Below, in pieces: positions 54,208 through 63,359 of a DNA stretch of 64,000 nucleotides (positions within the stretch are counted from its first letter, which is position 1; each line of letters opens with the position of its first letter). The stretch covers positions 1,240,001 through 1,304,000 of the forward strand of contig OY761144.1 in assembly GCA_963664365.1 (NCBI GenBank), written 5' to 3'. The notes under the pieces are model-generated. The model did not search any database and was not told where the DNA came from. It was given only the letters and a program-made list of their open reading frames with translations. This DNA is from VXRN01 sp963664365 (GTDB lineage Bacteria; Chloroflexota; Dehalococcoidia; Lucifugimonadales; UBA1123). Position numbers and translations under genes: made by a program.

Positions 54208-55242
54208 ATGACCATAGCAATCCGAAAGACTCCGCGAACCCCGGAACAACGACTCGCCCAAAAGATCCGAGCGAGGACCAACGACACGCGCGACATCCTG
54301 GACCTACTCCACGAAATCGCCCAGGGCGAACACGACGCCACCGAGCACGACCGCCTAACCGCGACAGGCATCCTCTTCGACAGAGGCTACGGCAAAACCC
54401 CCAAGCGCGCCCCAACCGTCGCCGACCCTGCCCCCGAAACCGGCAACAACGATGTAGGGGCGCTTCGCGAAGCGCCCCCCGCCAAGTCCCCCAGACTTGT
54501 CACCCAACTAGACGACTCCCTCCACGAGGCCATCGGCCCTGCTCCCACTACCCACTCGCCACAATCCACTACCCACTATCCACCAGAAACTAAAGACTCG
54601 CCACAAGAAACCATCCAGTCCATCATCCAAGACCACGTCATAGACATCACCAACGACGGAGACACCCTCATAGACGTCCTCATGGACATAGCCTGGCCCA
54701 AAGACACCCCTGAGACAAACCGAGAGGTCAAGCCCTACCACCGAAACAGGGCCGGCAAGATGCTCCTCGAACGCGCCGCCGGCACGGACTCCACGCCCGA
54801 CCTCAGCCAAATCGTCTCAAAGGTCCCTGGGTACCCCCTCGGCTACGTCTTTGACCCGACCAAGAACTGCATCTACTGCAGCCGAAGTCTCAACATGCCC
54901 GAAGGACATGAAGGCGAACATCGCCACGACTACGAAGGTCTGGCCAAGGCGCATGCCGAGGTCCAACGGATGTTGGACGAGCAAGGCATCGAGCCCGACC
55001 CCGACGCTCCCAAACTCTCCATAGAAGATTTGCCGAAGATACCCCCGGGCTGGATAGAAAACAACATCGATCTGGTCAGACAAGAGAACGCTAAGTTCGA
55101 CGAAGAGCTCAAGCTGCGCATCGAACGCCAAAAGGCATGGCCCGCCGTCGAAGAGCGCAGGCGCAAGAAACTCGCCCGGATGTACCCCTCCCACTCCGAA
55201 GACCAACCCGCCGAGGCCGACTCCAACCCCCCGGACCCATAG
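54208..55242 (+). CDS. hypothetical protein with repeat-derived insertions
   Basis: 344 aa; family not recognised. N-terminal helical part (KTPRTPEQRLAQKIRARTNDTRDILDLLHEIAQGEHDATEHDRLTATGILFDRGYGKTP), a variable middle, a conserved-looking helix (IDVLMDIAWP...KPYHRNRAGKMLLERAAG), and a CxxC/His cluster CIYCSRSLNMPEGHEGEHRH that could bind zinc. A charged C-terminus follows. Two inserts in the middle match intergenic repeats: GTAGGGGCGCTTCGCGAAGC (54454-) gives VGALREAPP, and CCACTACCCACTATCCACC-like words give HSPQSTTHYPP. So mobile or slipped repeats have entered the frame without breaking it. There is no clear ribosome binding site. Confidence 0.65.
   Translation: MTIAIRKTPRTPEQRLAQKIRARTNDTRDILDLLHEIAQGEHDATEHDRLTATGILFDRGYGKTPKRAPTVADPAPETGNNDVGALREAPPAKSPRLVTQLDDSLHEAIGPAPTTHSPQSTTHYPPETKDSPQETIQSIIQDHVIDITNDGDTLIDVLMDIAWPKDTPETNREVKPYHRNRAGKMLLERAAGTDSTPDLSQIVSKVPGYPLGYVFDPTKNCIYCSRSLNMPEGHEGEHRHDYEGLAKAHAEVQRMLDEQGIEPDPDAPKLSIEDLPKIPPGWIENNIDLVRQENAKFDEELKLRIERQKAWPAVEERRRKKLARMYPSHSEDQPAEADSNPPDP
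54454..54480. repeat. palindromic GTAGGGGCG repeat inside a coding frame
   Basis: GTAGGGGCGCTTCGCGAAGC continuing CGCCCC is a near-perfect GGGGCGCTTCG/CGAAGCGCCCC hairpin of the dispersed family, lying in frame within the 54208 gene. Confidence 0.7.
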
Positions 55243-55550
55243 CGCCAAGGCCGTGTATGCGTAACTGGATCAACGTCCCACGGCAGGGGCGGGTTTCAAA
55301 CCCGCCCATAATCCTGCCCATCCCATAATCACAAGAATCACAGTTCAGACACCACCTGTATCCCTCGACACCCCAATACTTGATGGGGGGTAAATATGAT
55401 ATAACCCGCACATCCCGTCATGGGGGAGGTTCCGCATTGACTTGACACCGCACTCCCGCTATGTTCAAATACGCGAAATACAGGCCAGATGGTGGAGAGT
55501 GCCCACCGGCATGACCTTTTGGGAACGTGAAACAAGAAGGAGACAGCAAA
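55243..55550. other. leader gap of first peptide ABC locus
   Basis: It holds a palindromic repeat (GGCAGGGGCGGGTTTCAAAC with CCGCCC, 55282-55307) and a promoter-like TTGATG (55380-55385)/TATAAC (55400-55405) with a short 14-bp spacer. The stretch from there through CACATCCCGTCATGGGGG (about 55410-55427) closely matches the leader of the second binding-protein gene (60901-60954). The RBS AGAAGGAGA is at 55535-55543. No gene is seen. Confidence 0.6.
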
Positions 55551-57590
55551 ATGAGTACATCTACTACACTCCGTTGGCTGGTGGTCGCCGCATCCGCAGC
55601 GATGCTTCTGATAGTCGCCGCTGCCTGCGCTGGTGAGACCGTCGAGGTCCCAGGCGAGACCATCGTGGTCGAAAAGGAGGTCATCAAAGAGGTGATGGTC
55701 CCAGGCGAGACCGTCGTCGTCGAAAAAGAGGTCATCAAAGAGGTGATGGTCCCAGGCGAGACCGTTACCAAAGAGGTGGTCAAAGAGGTTGAGGTCCCCG
55801 GTGAGACCGTCGTGGTGAAAGAGGAGGTCGTAAAGACCGTCGAGGTCCCCGGCCAGACCGTCGTGGTGGAGAAAGAGGTCATCAAGGAGGTGGAGGGTAA
55901 GAAGTACGTCACCGACCCGACCACCGGAAAGGTGTTGTCCGCGCCCGAGTACGGTGGGACGATAACCTACGTGTGGCCCGGCATACCGGATACCGTCAGA
56001 AATTATCCCACGCGCCACGGGTCGAACGTAATTGGTGGCGTCGCAGAAATGCTAACCATTGCGGACTGGGGAGTCGATAGGTCGGTTCATGACCACATGA
56101 AACGCCCCGTGCCTGTCTGGGTCATGATAGGTCAGCTGGCGGACTCCTGGGAAGTAAAGGACGGCGGTACAACCTTCGAATTCAGCATCCGCGATGGCGT
56201 CAACTGGCACAATACAGCCCCGTTGAACGGTCGCAAGTTTGTTGGCAACGATGTCGTTGTTAACTACGAGCGCTATTTTGGTATAGGCGAGTTTTGTGAC
56301 GGAGGTCCTATCCCCAACTATAAGGCCATACCAATCGATTCCATAACTGCTCCCAACGATTCAACGGTTGTCTTTAAGCTGACTCAACCGCACCTCACAT
56401 TCCTAGACGACATCTTTAACGCCTATCCTCCTCATCTATTACCCCCCGAGGCAATTGAGAAAGACTGCGAGGTTGGCGACTGGAAGGACGTCGTCGGCAC
56501 AGGACCCTATGAGCTTACTGAAGTAGTCCACGGCGTCTCTCTGACCAAGACCAAGGTCCCGGGATACTACGGGTTCGACGAGAAGTTCCCGGAGAACCGA
56601 TTGCCCTATGTTGACCAGATAAAGGTGCTCGTCATGACAGATGAGGCAACGCGCATTTCTGCGTTGCGCACAGGGAAAATTGACTATCTGGGCTGGAGTG
56701 GCGACACAGCGTTAACGATCGACCAGGCAACGACGCTCAGAGAGACCAACCCGGAAATGCAATATATCCCGTACATTTACCGCTCGAACGGGACAAGCTT
56801 TGCCTTGAACTTGAACAATCCGATCTTCCAAGACGTTCGGGTCCGCAAGGCAATGCAGATGGCACAGGACCTCGAGACAATCAACATAGTCATGTTCGGT
56901 GGTATGGCCAAGTGGAAGCCCCAGGGGATTATTGGTGACGGCGCTACTGAGTATTTCACCCCATTCGATGAGTGGCCCGAAGAGGTCAAGAAAGGCTATA
57001 TGTATGACCCGGAAGGGGCCGAGAAGCTGCTTGATGAGGCTGGATACCCCCGGGGCGCGGACGGAATTAGATTCAAGACCGTCTATGAGGGCGGGACCTA
57101 TTTCAAAGACTTGGCCCTCGCAGACGTAGCCGCCTCGTACTGGGCTGAGATTGGCGTTGATGTGGAGATTACGCAAGCCACCGACGCCGCCGCTCATAAC
57201 GCTAGTGTGAGAGAGCGTACTTACGAAGGTCTGACTCAGGCATATATCGGGTACGATAGAAACCCCACCTTCCTCATGAACTGTTATGCTCACTCGGAAG
57301 GAGGGTGCAACAGGCCCGGGACGAACGACCCGGAGCTTGACGCATTGATCGAGGCCGCCCTGGCCGCCGAAACCTACGAGGAACAGCAGCGGCTGGTTAG
57401 AGAGGCGGATATGCACCAAATCAAGGATCATTACTACGTCTGGTACTTCAAAGTCCCGGCGTTTAATGTGGTCCAACCCTGGCTCGTAGGCTACAACGGC
57501 GAATACTTCCTGGGTTTCCAGCAGCGTTACGCTCAGATCTTCGCCCGCACTTGGGTTGACTCCGCGCTGAAGGCGCAAATGGGCTACTGA
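55551..57590 (+). CDS. ABC transporter substrate-binding lipoprotein (family 5) with VPGETV repeats
   Basis: 679 aa. Signal peptide with lipoprotein cleavage at IVAAACAG (Cys about 25). From about 28 to 118 there is a tandem repeat of VEVPGETVVVEKEVIKEV-like units of about 12-18 residues, rich in Val, Glu and Lys. After YVTDPTTGKVLSAPEYGG the peptide/nickel-type binding domain starts (LADSWEVKDGGTTFEFSIRDGVNWHNTAPLNGRKFVGNDVVVNYER ... VRKAMQMAQDLETIN). It should capture peptides or related solutes at the cell surface for the permeases downstream. AGAAGGAGA precedes ATG 55551. ATPase subunits are not in the window. Confidence 0.92.
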   Translation: MSTSTTLRWLVVAASAAMLLIVAAACAGETVEVPGETIVVEKEVIKEVMVPGETVVVEKEVIKEVMVPGETVTKEVVKEVEVPGETVVVKEEVVKTVEVPGQTVVVEKEVIKEVEGKKYVTDPTTGKVLSAPEYGGTITYVWPGIPDTVRNYPTRHGSNVIGGVAEMLTIADWGVDRSVHDHMKRPVPVWVMIGQLADSWEVKDGGTTFEFSIRDGVNWHNTAPLNGRKFVGNDVVVNYERYFGIGEFCDGGPIPNYKAIPIDSITAPNDSTVVFKLTQPHLTFLDDIFNAYPPHLLPPEAIEKDCEVGDWKDVVGTGPYELTEVVHGVSLTKTKVPGYYGFDEKFPENRLPYVDQIKVLVMTDEATRISALRTGKIDYLGWSGDTALTIDQATTLRETNPEMQYIPYIYRSNGTSFALNLNNPIFQDVRVRKAMQMAQDLETINIVMFGGMAKWKPQGIIGDGATEYFTPFDEWPEEVKKGYMYDPEGAEKLLDEAGYPRGADGIRFKTVYEGGTYFKDLALADVAASYWAEIGVDVEITQATDAAAHNASVRERTYEGLTQAYIGYDRNPTFLMNCYAHSEGGCNRPGTNDPELDALIEAALAAETYEEQQRLVREADMHQIKDHYYVWYFKVPAFNVVQPWLVGYNGEYFLGFQQRYAQIFARTWVDSALKAQMGY

Positions 57591-57829
57591 TCCCCCGGTG
57601 AATTGCCGAACCGTAGGGGCAGGTTTCATGCCTGCCCCCTCGGTACGTGGTGACCAGTCAACAGACCCCCTCTCCCTCAGGGAGAGGGTTGGGGTGAGGG
57701 TAATTAGTCTGATTCCCCCCATAATGCGATTGCCCTATGGGATGGCAGCAGCGGGTTGCCATCCCATAGCGTGTTAATAGCATCGAACGTTCTGCCGGAA
57801 GGGGTGCCTGAAATGATGGGACGCGGCAA
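57591..57829. repeat. gap with two dispersed hairpin repeats
   Basis: GTAGGGGCAGGTTTCATGCC ending CTGCCCC (57613-57638) is a palindrome of the GTAGGGGC family. CCCCCTCTCCCTCAGGGAGA followed by GGGTTGGGGTGAGGGT (57666-57711) recurs exactly at 59742-59777. A GATGGCA...TGCCATC pair (about 57740-57765) is a third hairpin that could end or attenuate the transcript between binding protein and permease. Confidence 0.65.
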
Positions 57830-58786
57830 ATGAGAGCCTACGTCATCAGACGCATACTGCTGATATTCCCCACCCTGTTCATATTGACTACCATTGTCTT
57901 CCTCACGGTCCGGCTGATTCCGGGCGATGCGATTGACGCTATGGAGCTCAGGCTCCAGGCTTCAGGGGAGATTGACCGCGATGAAATTGAGCGCATGCTG
58001 GGACTGGACAAGCCCATTCATACACAGTATGCAAACTGGATGTCAGGAATCTTGCTTCAAGGCACCTTCGGCGAATCAATGTTTTTCGACCCTGTCGCGA
58101 TAGAGCAGCGTATATTACAAAGAATGCCGGTAACCTTCGAGCTCGGAGTCATGTCAATCGGAATCGGGCTCCTGATAGCGATGCCCGTCGGCATCTACTC
58201 TGCGATGCGTCAAGACACGGCCGCCGACTACTCTGGGCGCACCCTCGCCGTCATCGGGATGGCCACTCCCAACTTCTGGCTGGGAATGATGGTCGTGATA
58301 TACCCGGCGATTTGGTGGAACTGGTCGCCGCCGATGGAATACGTTCCATTCACACAAGACCCGTGGGGCAATATCGGGATACTCATCATTCCCAGCCTGG
58401 TTTTGGGGACCGGCATGTCGGCAAGTACCATGCGGCTGATGCGCACAATGATGCTGGAGGTACTCAGGCAGGACTATATCAGGACGGCCTGGTCCAAGGG
58501 CCTCAACGAGAGGGTAGTCATTATTAGACACGCCCTCAGAAATGCCCTCATCCCGGTAGTGACCGCGATAGGCATGCAGTTGCCTATCCTGATCGGTGGC
58601 TCCGTGATCATAGAGAGCATCTTCAATCTGCCGGGGTTAGGCAGCTATGCGCTGGGTGCGCTCAGTGACAGGGACTACCCTGTGATCGCTGGAACAAACC
58701 TGGTTTTCGCCACCACGGTTGTAGCGGCCAATCTGTTGATCGACCTGATTTATCCCTATTTAGACCCCAGGGTCCGATACAGCTAA
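57830..58786 (+). CDS. peptide/nickel ABC transporter permease (DppB type)
   Basis: 318 aa with six membrane helices. N-terminal MRAYVIRRILLIFPTLFILTTIVFLTVRLIPGD is typical of DppB/OppB. The lineage's long loop (DEIERMLGLDKPIHTQYANWM) and the EAA cytoplasmic loop (RQDYIRTAWSKGLNERVVIIRHALRNALIPVVTAIGMQLPILIGGSVIIESIFNLPGLG) that contacts the ATPase are both present. It forms a heterodimer with the next gene product, 9 bp downstream. Confidence 0.95.
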   Translation: MRAYVIRRILLIFPTLFILTTIVFLTVRLIPGDAIDAMELRLQASGEIDRDEIERMLGLDKPIHTQYANWMSGILLQGTFGESMFFDPVAIEQRILQRMPVTFELGVMSIGIGLLIAMPVGIYSAMRQDTAADYSGRTLAVIGMATPNFWLGMMVVIYPAIWWNWSPPMEYVPFTQDPWGNIGILIIPSLVLGTGMSASTMRLMRTMMLEVLRQDYIRTAWSKGLNERVVIIRHALRNALIPVVTAIGMQLPILIGGSVIIESIFNLPGLGSYALGALSDRDYPVIAGTNLVFATTVVAANLLIDLIYPYLDPRVRYS

Positions 58787-58795
58787 AGAGGGGAT

Positions 58796-59698
58796 ATGAG
58801 CGACGCCACAGACATACAGTCCTCAGTACTCGAGCCAAAGAGACGTTCCCTGCTGGCCAATTCGTTTACCAGGCTGCTCAAGGAGAAGCCACTGGGCACT
58901 GCCAGCGGCGTTGTCGTATTGCTCTTGGTATTGGTTGCGGTCTTTGCTGATTTTCTGGCGCCTTATCCACATGACGAAGTACACCTGATAGACAGGCTTC
59001 AGGGCCCGTCAACCACGTATCTCATGGGTACCGACCAGGTGGGACGGGACTTCTTGAGCCGCGTCATCTACGGGGCTCGCCTGTCGCTATTGATCGGTCT
59101 GTCCGCGACCGCTGTCAATATTGTGGCCGCTTTCCTGGTAGGCGGCACTTCAGGTTTTCTCGGTGGAAAACTGGACCTGATTATGCAGAGGTTTGTGGAT
59201 GCCTGGATAGCTTTCCCCGGACTGATCCTGTTACTCACGATAATATCCATAGTGGGACAGGGTTTGCTGCAGCTAATACTCGTCTTGGGGATATCAGGAG
59301 GCATCGGCGGCTCAAGGGTACTCAGGGGCGCCGTTATCGGCATCAAGGAGAACGACTACTTCCTGGCGGCGCGGGCAATTGGCAGCACTAGCGCCACAAC
59401 TCTTAGACGACATGTCCTTCCCAATGTTATGCCCATCGTGATCATCTCATTCAGCATCACCATTGGGGGTGTGATGCTCACAGAGGCCTCCGTGAGCTTT
59501 CTCGGATTCGGTCTGTCACGCGAGATTCCCAGCTGGGGTGGGCTGCTCAGCCAGGAAGGACGCGCGTTTATGGAGAAGGCGCCATGGCTGGCTTTCTGGC
59601 CCGGCATTTGCCTGACTACCGTCATTTACAGTCTAAACATGTTTGGCGACGCACTGAGAGACCTCATCGACCCCAGGCTCCGCGGCGGCGAACGCTAA
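58796..59698 (+). CDS. peptide/nickel ABC transporter permease (DppC type)
   Basis: 300 aa. An N-terminal cytoplasmic segment and first helix (GTASGVVVLLLVLVAVFADFLAPY) are followed by the DppC signature (YLMGTDQVGRDFLSRVIYGARLSLLIGLSAT) and an EAA loop (ENDYFLAARAIGSTSATTLRRHVLPNVMPIVIISFSITIGGVMLTEASVSFLGFGL). The C-terminus SLNMFGDALRDLIDPRLRG is the family norm. RBS GAGGGG lies just before ATG. ATP-binding genes do not follow, so the ATPase must be shared or encoded elsewhere. Confidence 0.95.
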   Translation: MSDATDIQSSVLEPKRRSLLANSFTRLLKEKPLGTASGVVVLLLVLVAVFADFLAPYPHDEVHLIDRLQGPSTTYLMGTDQVGRDFLSRVIYGARLSLLIGLSATAVNIVAAFLVGGTSGFLGGKLDLIMQRFVDAWIAFPGLILLLTIISIVGQGLLQLILVLGISGGIGGSRVLRGAVIGIKENDYFLAARAIGSTSATTLRRHVLPNVMPIVIISFSITIGGVMLTEASVSFLGFGLSREIPSWGGLLSQEGRAFMEKAPWLAFWPGICLTTVIYSLNMFGDALRDLIDPRLRGGER

Positions 59699-59741
59699 AA
59701 TGATTTATATTACTTCGCTCAGAATTGCTAGACCACAATAA

Positions 59742-59777
59742 CCCCCTCTCCCTCAGGGAGAGGGTTGGGGTGAGGGT
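59742..59777. repeat. dispersed CCCTCTCCCTCAGGGAGAGGG hairpin
   Basis: Second copy of the 36-bp element at 57666. It consists of a CCCTCTCCCT/AGGGAGAGGG stem plus TTGGGGTGAGGGT and lies 15 bp before the LLM oxidoreductase gene. Confidence 0.7.
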
Positions 59778-59792
59778 GAAAAAGGAACACAC

Positions 59793-60737
59793 ATGAAAAT
59801 CGGCGCATCCGTAGCCACATACACAACTACCTGGGACGACATCCACGCCGCCATCCAGACCCTCGAGGCCGGCCGCTGGGATAGCCTGTGGTTCCCAGAC
59901 CACTTCATCCCTCCCCAGGCCTGGAAGGGCGCGCAGGACGAGCCTATCTACGAAGCCTGGACCCTCATAGCCGCCGCCGCAGGCATGACCCGGAAGCTCC
60001 GACTCGGACACCTCGTGACAGGCAACACCTACCGCAATCCGGCTCTCCTCGCCAAGATGGCCACGACGGTCGACCAGGTGTCCCACGGTCGACTTACGCT
60101 GAGTGTCGGCGCGGCCTGGTTCAAGCGCGAGCACGAAGCCTACGGCTGGGATTTTCCGTCTATGCGCGAGCGTCAGGACCGTTTCGAGGAAGCCTGCGCC
60201 CTGATTCGCGCCCTGTTCACCGCCGACGGGCCGGTCGATTTCGAGGGCCGCTACTATAAGCTCGACAGCGCCCCGATGTCGCCCCCCTCCTTCCAGAAGC
60301 CGCACATACCCATCATGGTCGGCGGACTGGGCGAGCGCCGGACACTGCGCACCCTCGCAAAGTACGGTGACCTCTGGAACCTCGACGGATTCGCCATGGG
60401 CCGCCCGGACGCGCGTGAGTTGGGCGGGATGTCCCTGGACCTGTACAGGCGTAAGGTGGACGTCATTAACCGGCACTGCGAGAACGTGGGCCGCGACCCC
60501 TCGGAGATCAAGTACACGGTCTTCATGCCGACCAAGCTCACGAACAATCAGGCCGAGGCCGACGAGTTCATCCAGCGAGTCGGCCCGGGCACCGTAGCTG
60601 GTACAGCCTCATACATCGTCGAGCGCATCGGCGAGTTCGCCGAAGAAGGCGCTGACCAGATCATGCTCGCCCCCCGGCCCTCAGACGCCGAATCCCTCCA
60701 GCGCCTAGACGAAGAAGTCCTAACAGCATTCGACTAG
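59793..60737 (+). CDS. LLM class oxidoreductase (probably F420-dependent)
   Basis: 314 aa bacterial luciferase-like TIM barrel. It begins MKIGASVATYTTTWDDIHAAIQTLEAGRWDSLWFPDHF, then LRLGHLVTGNTYRNPALLAKMATTVDQVSHGRLTLSVGAAWFKREHEAYGWDFPSMRERQDRFEEA and PPSFQKPHIPIMVGGLGERRTLRTLAKYGDLWN. This is the F420-dependent glucose-6-phosphate/methylene-H4MPT subgroup pattern rather than FMN monooxygenases, but the cofactor is an inference. AAGGAA precedes the ATG. It sits between two peptide ABC loci, hinting at metabolism of imported compounds. Confidence 0.9.
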   Translation: MKIGASVATYTTTWDDIHAAIQTLEAGRWDSLWFPDHFIPPQAWKGAQDEPIYEAWTLIAAAAGMTRKLRLGHLVTGNTYRNPALLAKMATTVDQVSHGRLTLSVGAAWFKREHEAYGWDFPSMRERQDRFEEACALIRALFTADGPVDFEGRYYKLDSAPMSPPSFQKPHIPIMVGGLGERRTLRTLAKYGDLWNLDGFAMGRPDARELGGMSLDLYRRKVDVINRHCENVGRDPSEIKYTVFMPTKLTNNQAEADEFIQRVGPGTVAGTASYIVERIGEFAEEGADQIMLAPRPSDAESLQRLDEEVLTAFD

Positions 60738-61051
60738 CCGCCGACAGACGGCCCCCACCAAAAACCAAGAACCAACCACTGCCCACCATCCCCTCACGCC
60801 CAAAATCAGCGAAATCACCACAATCACGCCAATCACAGTTCAGACACCCCCTCATTCCTTACCCCTTATTCCTTACCTGTACCCCTCGATTTCTCAACGC
60901 TTGACGGGGGGGGAGAAAGTGGTATAACTCTCACATCCCGTCATGGGGGCAGGTTCCGCGCCATTGCGGACCGTTTCGACATAGGGCGTCTTGTGGGCGC
61001 CCAGAACGTAGGGGCGTCTTGTGTGGGCGCCCAAAACGAGGAGGCATCGAC
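60738..61051. other. leader gap of second peptide ABC locus
   Basis: A low-complexity stretch is followed by the promoter at 60901, a CACATCCCGTCATGGGGG motif shared with the first locus, and two GTAGGGGCG-family palindromes (60981-61002 and 61008-61032). The RBS GAGGAGG is at about 61039. No gene is seen. Confidence 0.6.
60901..60928 (+). promoter_or_regulatory. candidate promoter of second binding-protein gene
   Basis: TTGACG (60901-60906), a 16-bp G-rich spacer, then TATAAC (60923-60928). The block and the following CACATCCCGTCATGGGGG are conserved before the paralogous gene at 55551. Confidence 0.5.
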
Positions 61052-63265
61052 ATGCTTACATCTAATTCACTTCGTTGGCTGGTCGTAGTAGCAGGAGCCG
61101 CAATGCTGTTGTCGGTCGCCGTTGCCTGTACCGAAACGGTAGAGGTGCCGGGCGAGACCGTTGTCGTCGAGAAAGTCGTAACCGAGACCGTCGAGGTGCC
61201 GGGCGAGACCGTCACCGTAGAGGTGGTCAAAGAGGTGCAGGTGCCCGGCGAGACCGTCGTCGTGAAGGAAGAGGTCGTCAAGGAGGTGATGGTACCGGGC
61301 GAGACCGTGGTGGTGGAGAAGGTGGTAACCGAGACCGTCGAGGTCCCCGGCGAGACCGTCACCGTAGAGGTCGTCAAAGAAGTGATGGTCCCCGGCGAGA
61401 CCGTGGTCGTGGAGAAAGAGGTCGTCAAGACCGTCGAGGTCCCCGGCGAGACTGTGGTGGTGGAGAAGCAAGTACCAGTGGAGGTCGTCAAAGAGGTCGT
61501 CAAGACCGTCGAGGTGCCCGGTGAGACGATCGTGGTCGAGAAGGAAGTCGTGAAAGAGGTGCGGGCGGGGTATGTGACCGATCCCTCCACCGGCAAGGCG
61601 GTGTCCGCGCCACTGTATGGCGGGACATTCACCTTCGCCGGGGCAGAGACAGCGGTGGATGCTGACATCCTGAACGTAGGCTCAAACGCAACCCCCTTAG
61701 TCGATCCCGTCCTCGAGAAGCTGGCCATCGCGGACTGGACAGGGTCCAGGGACAAATTCGACTTCCAAGCATATGTTCTCAACCCTCCAGTCAACACGAA
61801 CGGGTCACTGGCGGAAAGCTGGTCGCAGCCCGACCCCCTGACGCTTATCATCAAAGTCCGCCAGGGCGTGCGCTGGCACAAGAAAGCCCCCATGAACGGT
61901 CGAGCCTTGACGGCCCAGGATATCGAGTACAACTATCACCGTGTCTTGGGACTCGGCAGCGGTTTCACCGAGCCTAGCGAAGCTGCTACAACTGGTTTCA
62001 AGTGGCCAGGTGCGAAGTTGGAATCGGTAACGGCAACCGACGAATCGACGGTTGTTTTCAAGCTGCAGGAGCCAAGCCTGACCTTTCTGGATGCTATCCT
62101 CAATGAACGCAGCGGCTTTATATACCCCCCCGAAGTGATCAAGGAACACGGAGACGCTAAGGACTGGAGGAACCTGGTCGGCACCGGACCCATGATGCTG
62201 ACGGAGTGGGTCGAGGGCAGCTCTATCACCTGGGAGAAGAATCCTGACTACTGGGGCTACGACGAAAAATACCGGGAGAACCGCTTGCCCTACGTTGACC
62301 GGATAAGGTCCCTGATTATGAAGGAACCGGCAACACGTCTGGCGGCGATGCGCACGGGTCTGCTTGATTACCAAGGTATCATCGGCAATGCTATGATATC
62401 GACTGTCGACCAGGTAGAGAGCCTCCAGCGGACCAACCCCGAAATCGTGATATGGCCGAGTGCAAGTTTTTCGTACAATAGTATTGGCATGAACATTCAG
62501 TTGGAGCCCTTTGACGACATCAGGGTGCGCAAGGCAATGCAGATGGCCATCAACCTCGAAGAGATCAACAACGCCTACTATAGGGGTTATGCCGATATTA
62601 TCCCTCAGGGGCAGCTAAATCGGCATATTTCACAGGCTGTCATCCAATTCGAAGATTGGCCCGAAGATGTCAAGAAGGTCTTTGACTACGACCCGGAAGG
62701 TGCCGAAGCGTTGCTTGATGCGGCCGGATACAAACGCGGCGCCGACGGCGTGAGATTTACGACCGACATTATGAACTTCGACCGCTACGATGTGGACTAT
62801 GTCCAATTAGTCGTTTCATACTGGAAAAGGATTGGCGTTGATGTCGAGATTCAGGTAGCGCCACTAGCGGACTTTGGCGCTAGAAGAACTTCGAGAGATT
62901 TTAGAATGATCCGACCAGGAGAATCGGCCGGGAAAGTGTCCCCATTGGGATGGGCTGGGGGGACGCGCTTTACGCAGGTAGTTTGGAACACCGCCAATGC
63001 CAACGACCCCTGGTATGAAGCCAAGTTTAAGGCGAAGCTAGCCGCTTCCACCATCGAGGAATCAAACAGCATTACTAAAGAGCTGAATCAGTATGCGATA
63101 GAGAATCACTGGCACCTATTTGGTCCTGTGGCCCCGTTGTTTGCGGCGGTCCAGCCGTGGGTCATAGGTTTTAACGGCGAGGGTGCGTTGGGATTGGGTC
63201 GATATGTTACCGTCTTCACCCGCCTCTGGATTGATAGTGAGCTGAAGGAAGCAATGGGTCATTAG
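61052..63265 (+). CDS. ABC transporter substrate-binding lipoprotein (family 5) with long VPGETV repeats
   Basis: 737 aa. Lipoprotein signal (LLSVAVACTE, Cys at about 26), then a longer repeat tract than its paralogue, about residues 28-175, with some ten VEVPGETVVVEKVV/EVVKEV-type units. YVTDPSTGKAVSAPLYGG leads into the family 5 binding domain (AESWSQPDPLTLIIKVRQGVRWHKKAPMNGRALTAQDIEYNYHR ... VRKAMQMAINLEEINNAYYRG). It starts at ATG 61052 with GAGGAGG upstream; the frame is open for 11 codons before that. The permease partner begins at 63503. Ligand unknown, presumably peptides or similar. Confidence 0.92.
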   Translation: MLTSNSLRWLVVVAGAAMLLSVAVACTETVEVPGETVVVEKVVTETVEVPGETVTVEVVKEVQVPGETVVVKEEVVKEVMVPGETVVVEKVVTETVEVPGETVTVEVVKEVMVPGETVVVEKEVVKTVEVPGETVVVEKQVPVEVVKEVVKTVEVPGETIVVEKEVVKEVRAGYVTDPSTGKAVSAPLYGGTFTFAGAETAVDADILNVGSNATPLVDPVLEKLAIADWTGSRDKFDFQAYVLNPPVNTNGSLAESWSQPDPLTLIIKVRQGVRWHKKAPMNGRALTAQDIEYNYHRVLGLGSGFTEPSEAATTGFKWPGAKLESVTATDESTVVFKLQEPSLTFLDAILNERSGFIYPPEVIKEHGDAKDWRNLVGTGPMMLTEWVEGSSITWEKNPDYWGYDEKYRENRLPYVDRIRSLIMKEPATRLAAMRTGLLDYQGIIGNAMISTVDQVESLQRTNPEIVIWPSASFSYNSIGMNIQLEPFDDIRVRKAMQMAINLEEINNAYYRGYADIIPQGQLNRHISQAVIQFEDWPEDVKKVFDYDPEGAEALLDAAGYKRGADGVRFTTDIMNFDRYDVDYVQLVVSYWKRIGVDVEIQVAPLADFGARRTSRDFRMIRPGESAGKVSPLGWAGGTRFTQVVWNTANANDPWYEAKFKAKLAASTIEESNSITKELNQYAIENHWHLFGPVAPLFAAVQPWVIGFNGEGALGLGRYVTVFTRLWIDSELKEAMGH

Positions 63266-63300
63266 CGGTTTCATCCCTTGTGGCTTAGCTCGGGGAAAAA

Positions 63301-63332
63301 GGGAGCTGGGAGGCTCAAGCTTCCCAGCTCCC
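63301..63332 (+). terminator. hairpin after binding-protein gene
   Basis: GGGAGCTGGGA (63301-63311) pairs with TCCCAGCTCCC (63322-63332), an 11-bp perfect stem with a 10-nt loop, 36 bp after the stop. Only TT follows, so it may be a partial terminator that raises binding-protein expression over the permease. Confidence 0.55.
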
Positions 63333-63359
63333 TTACTCGTTGAATAACGAGAGGGCAAC

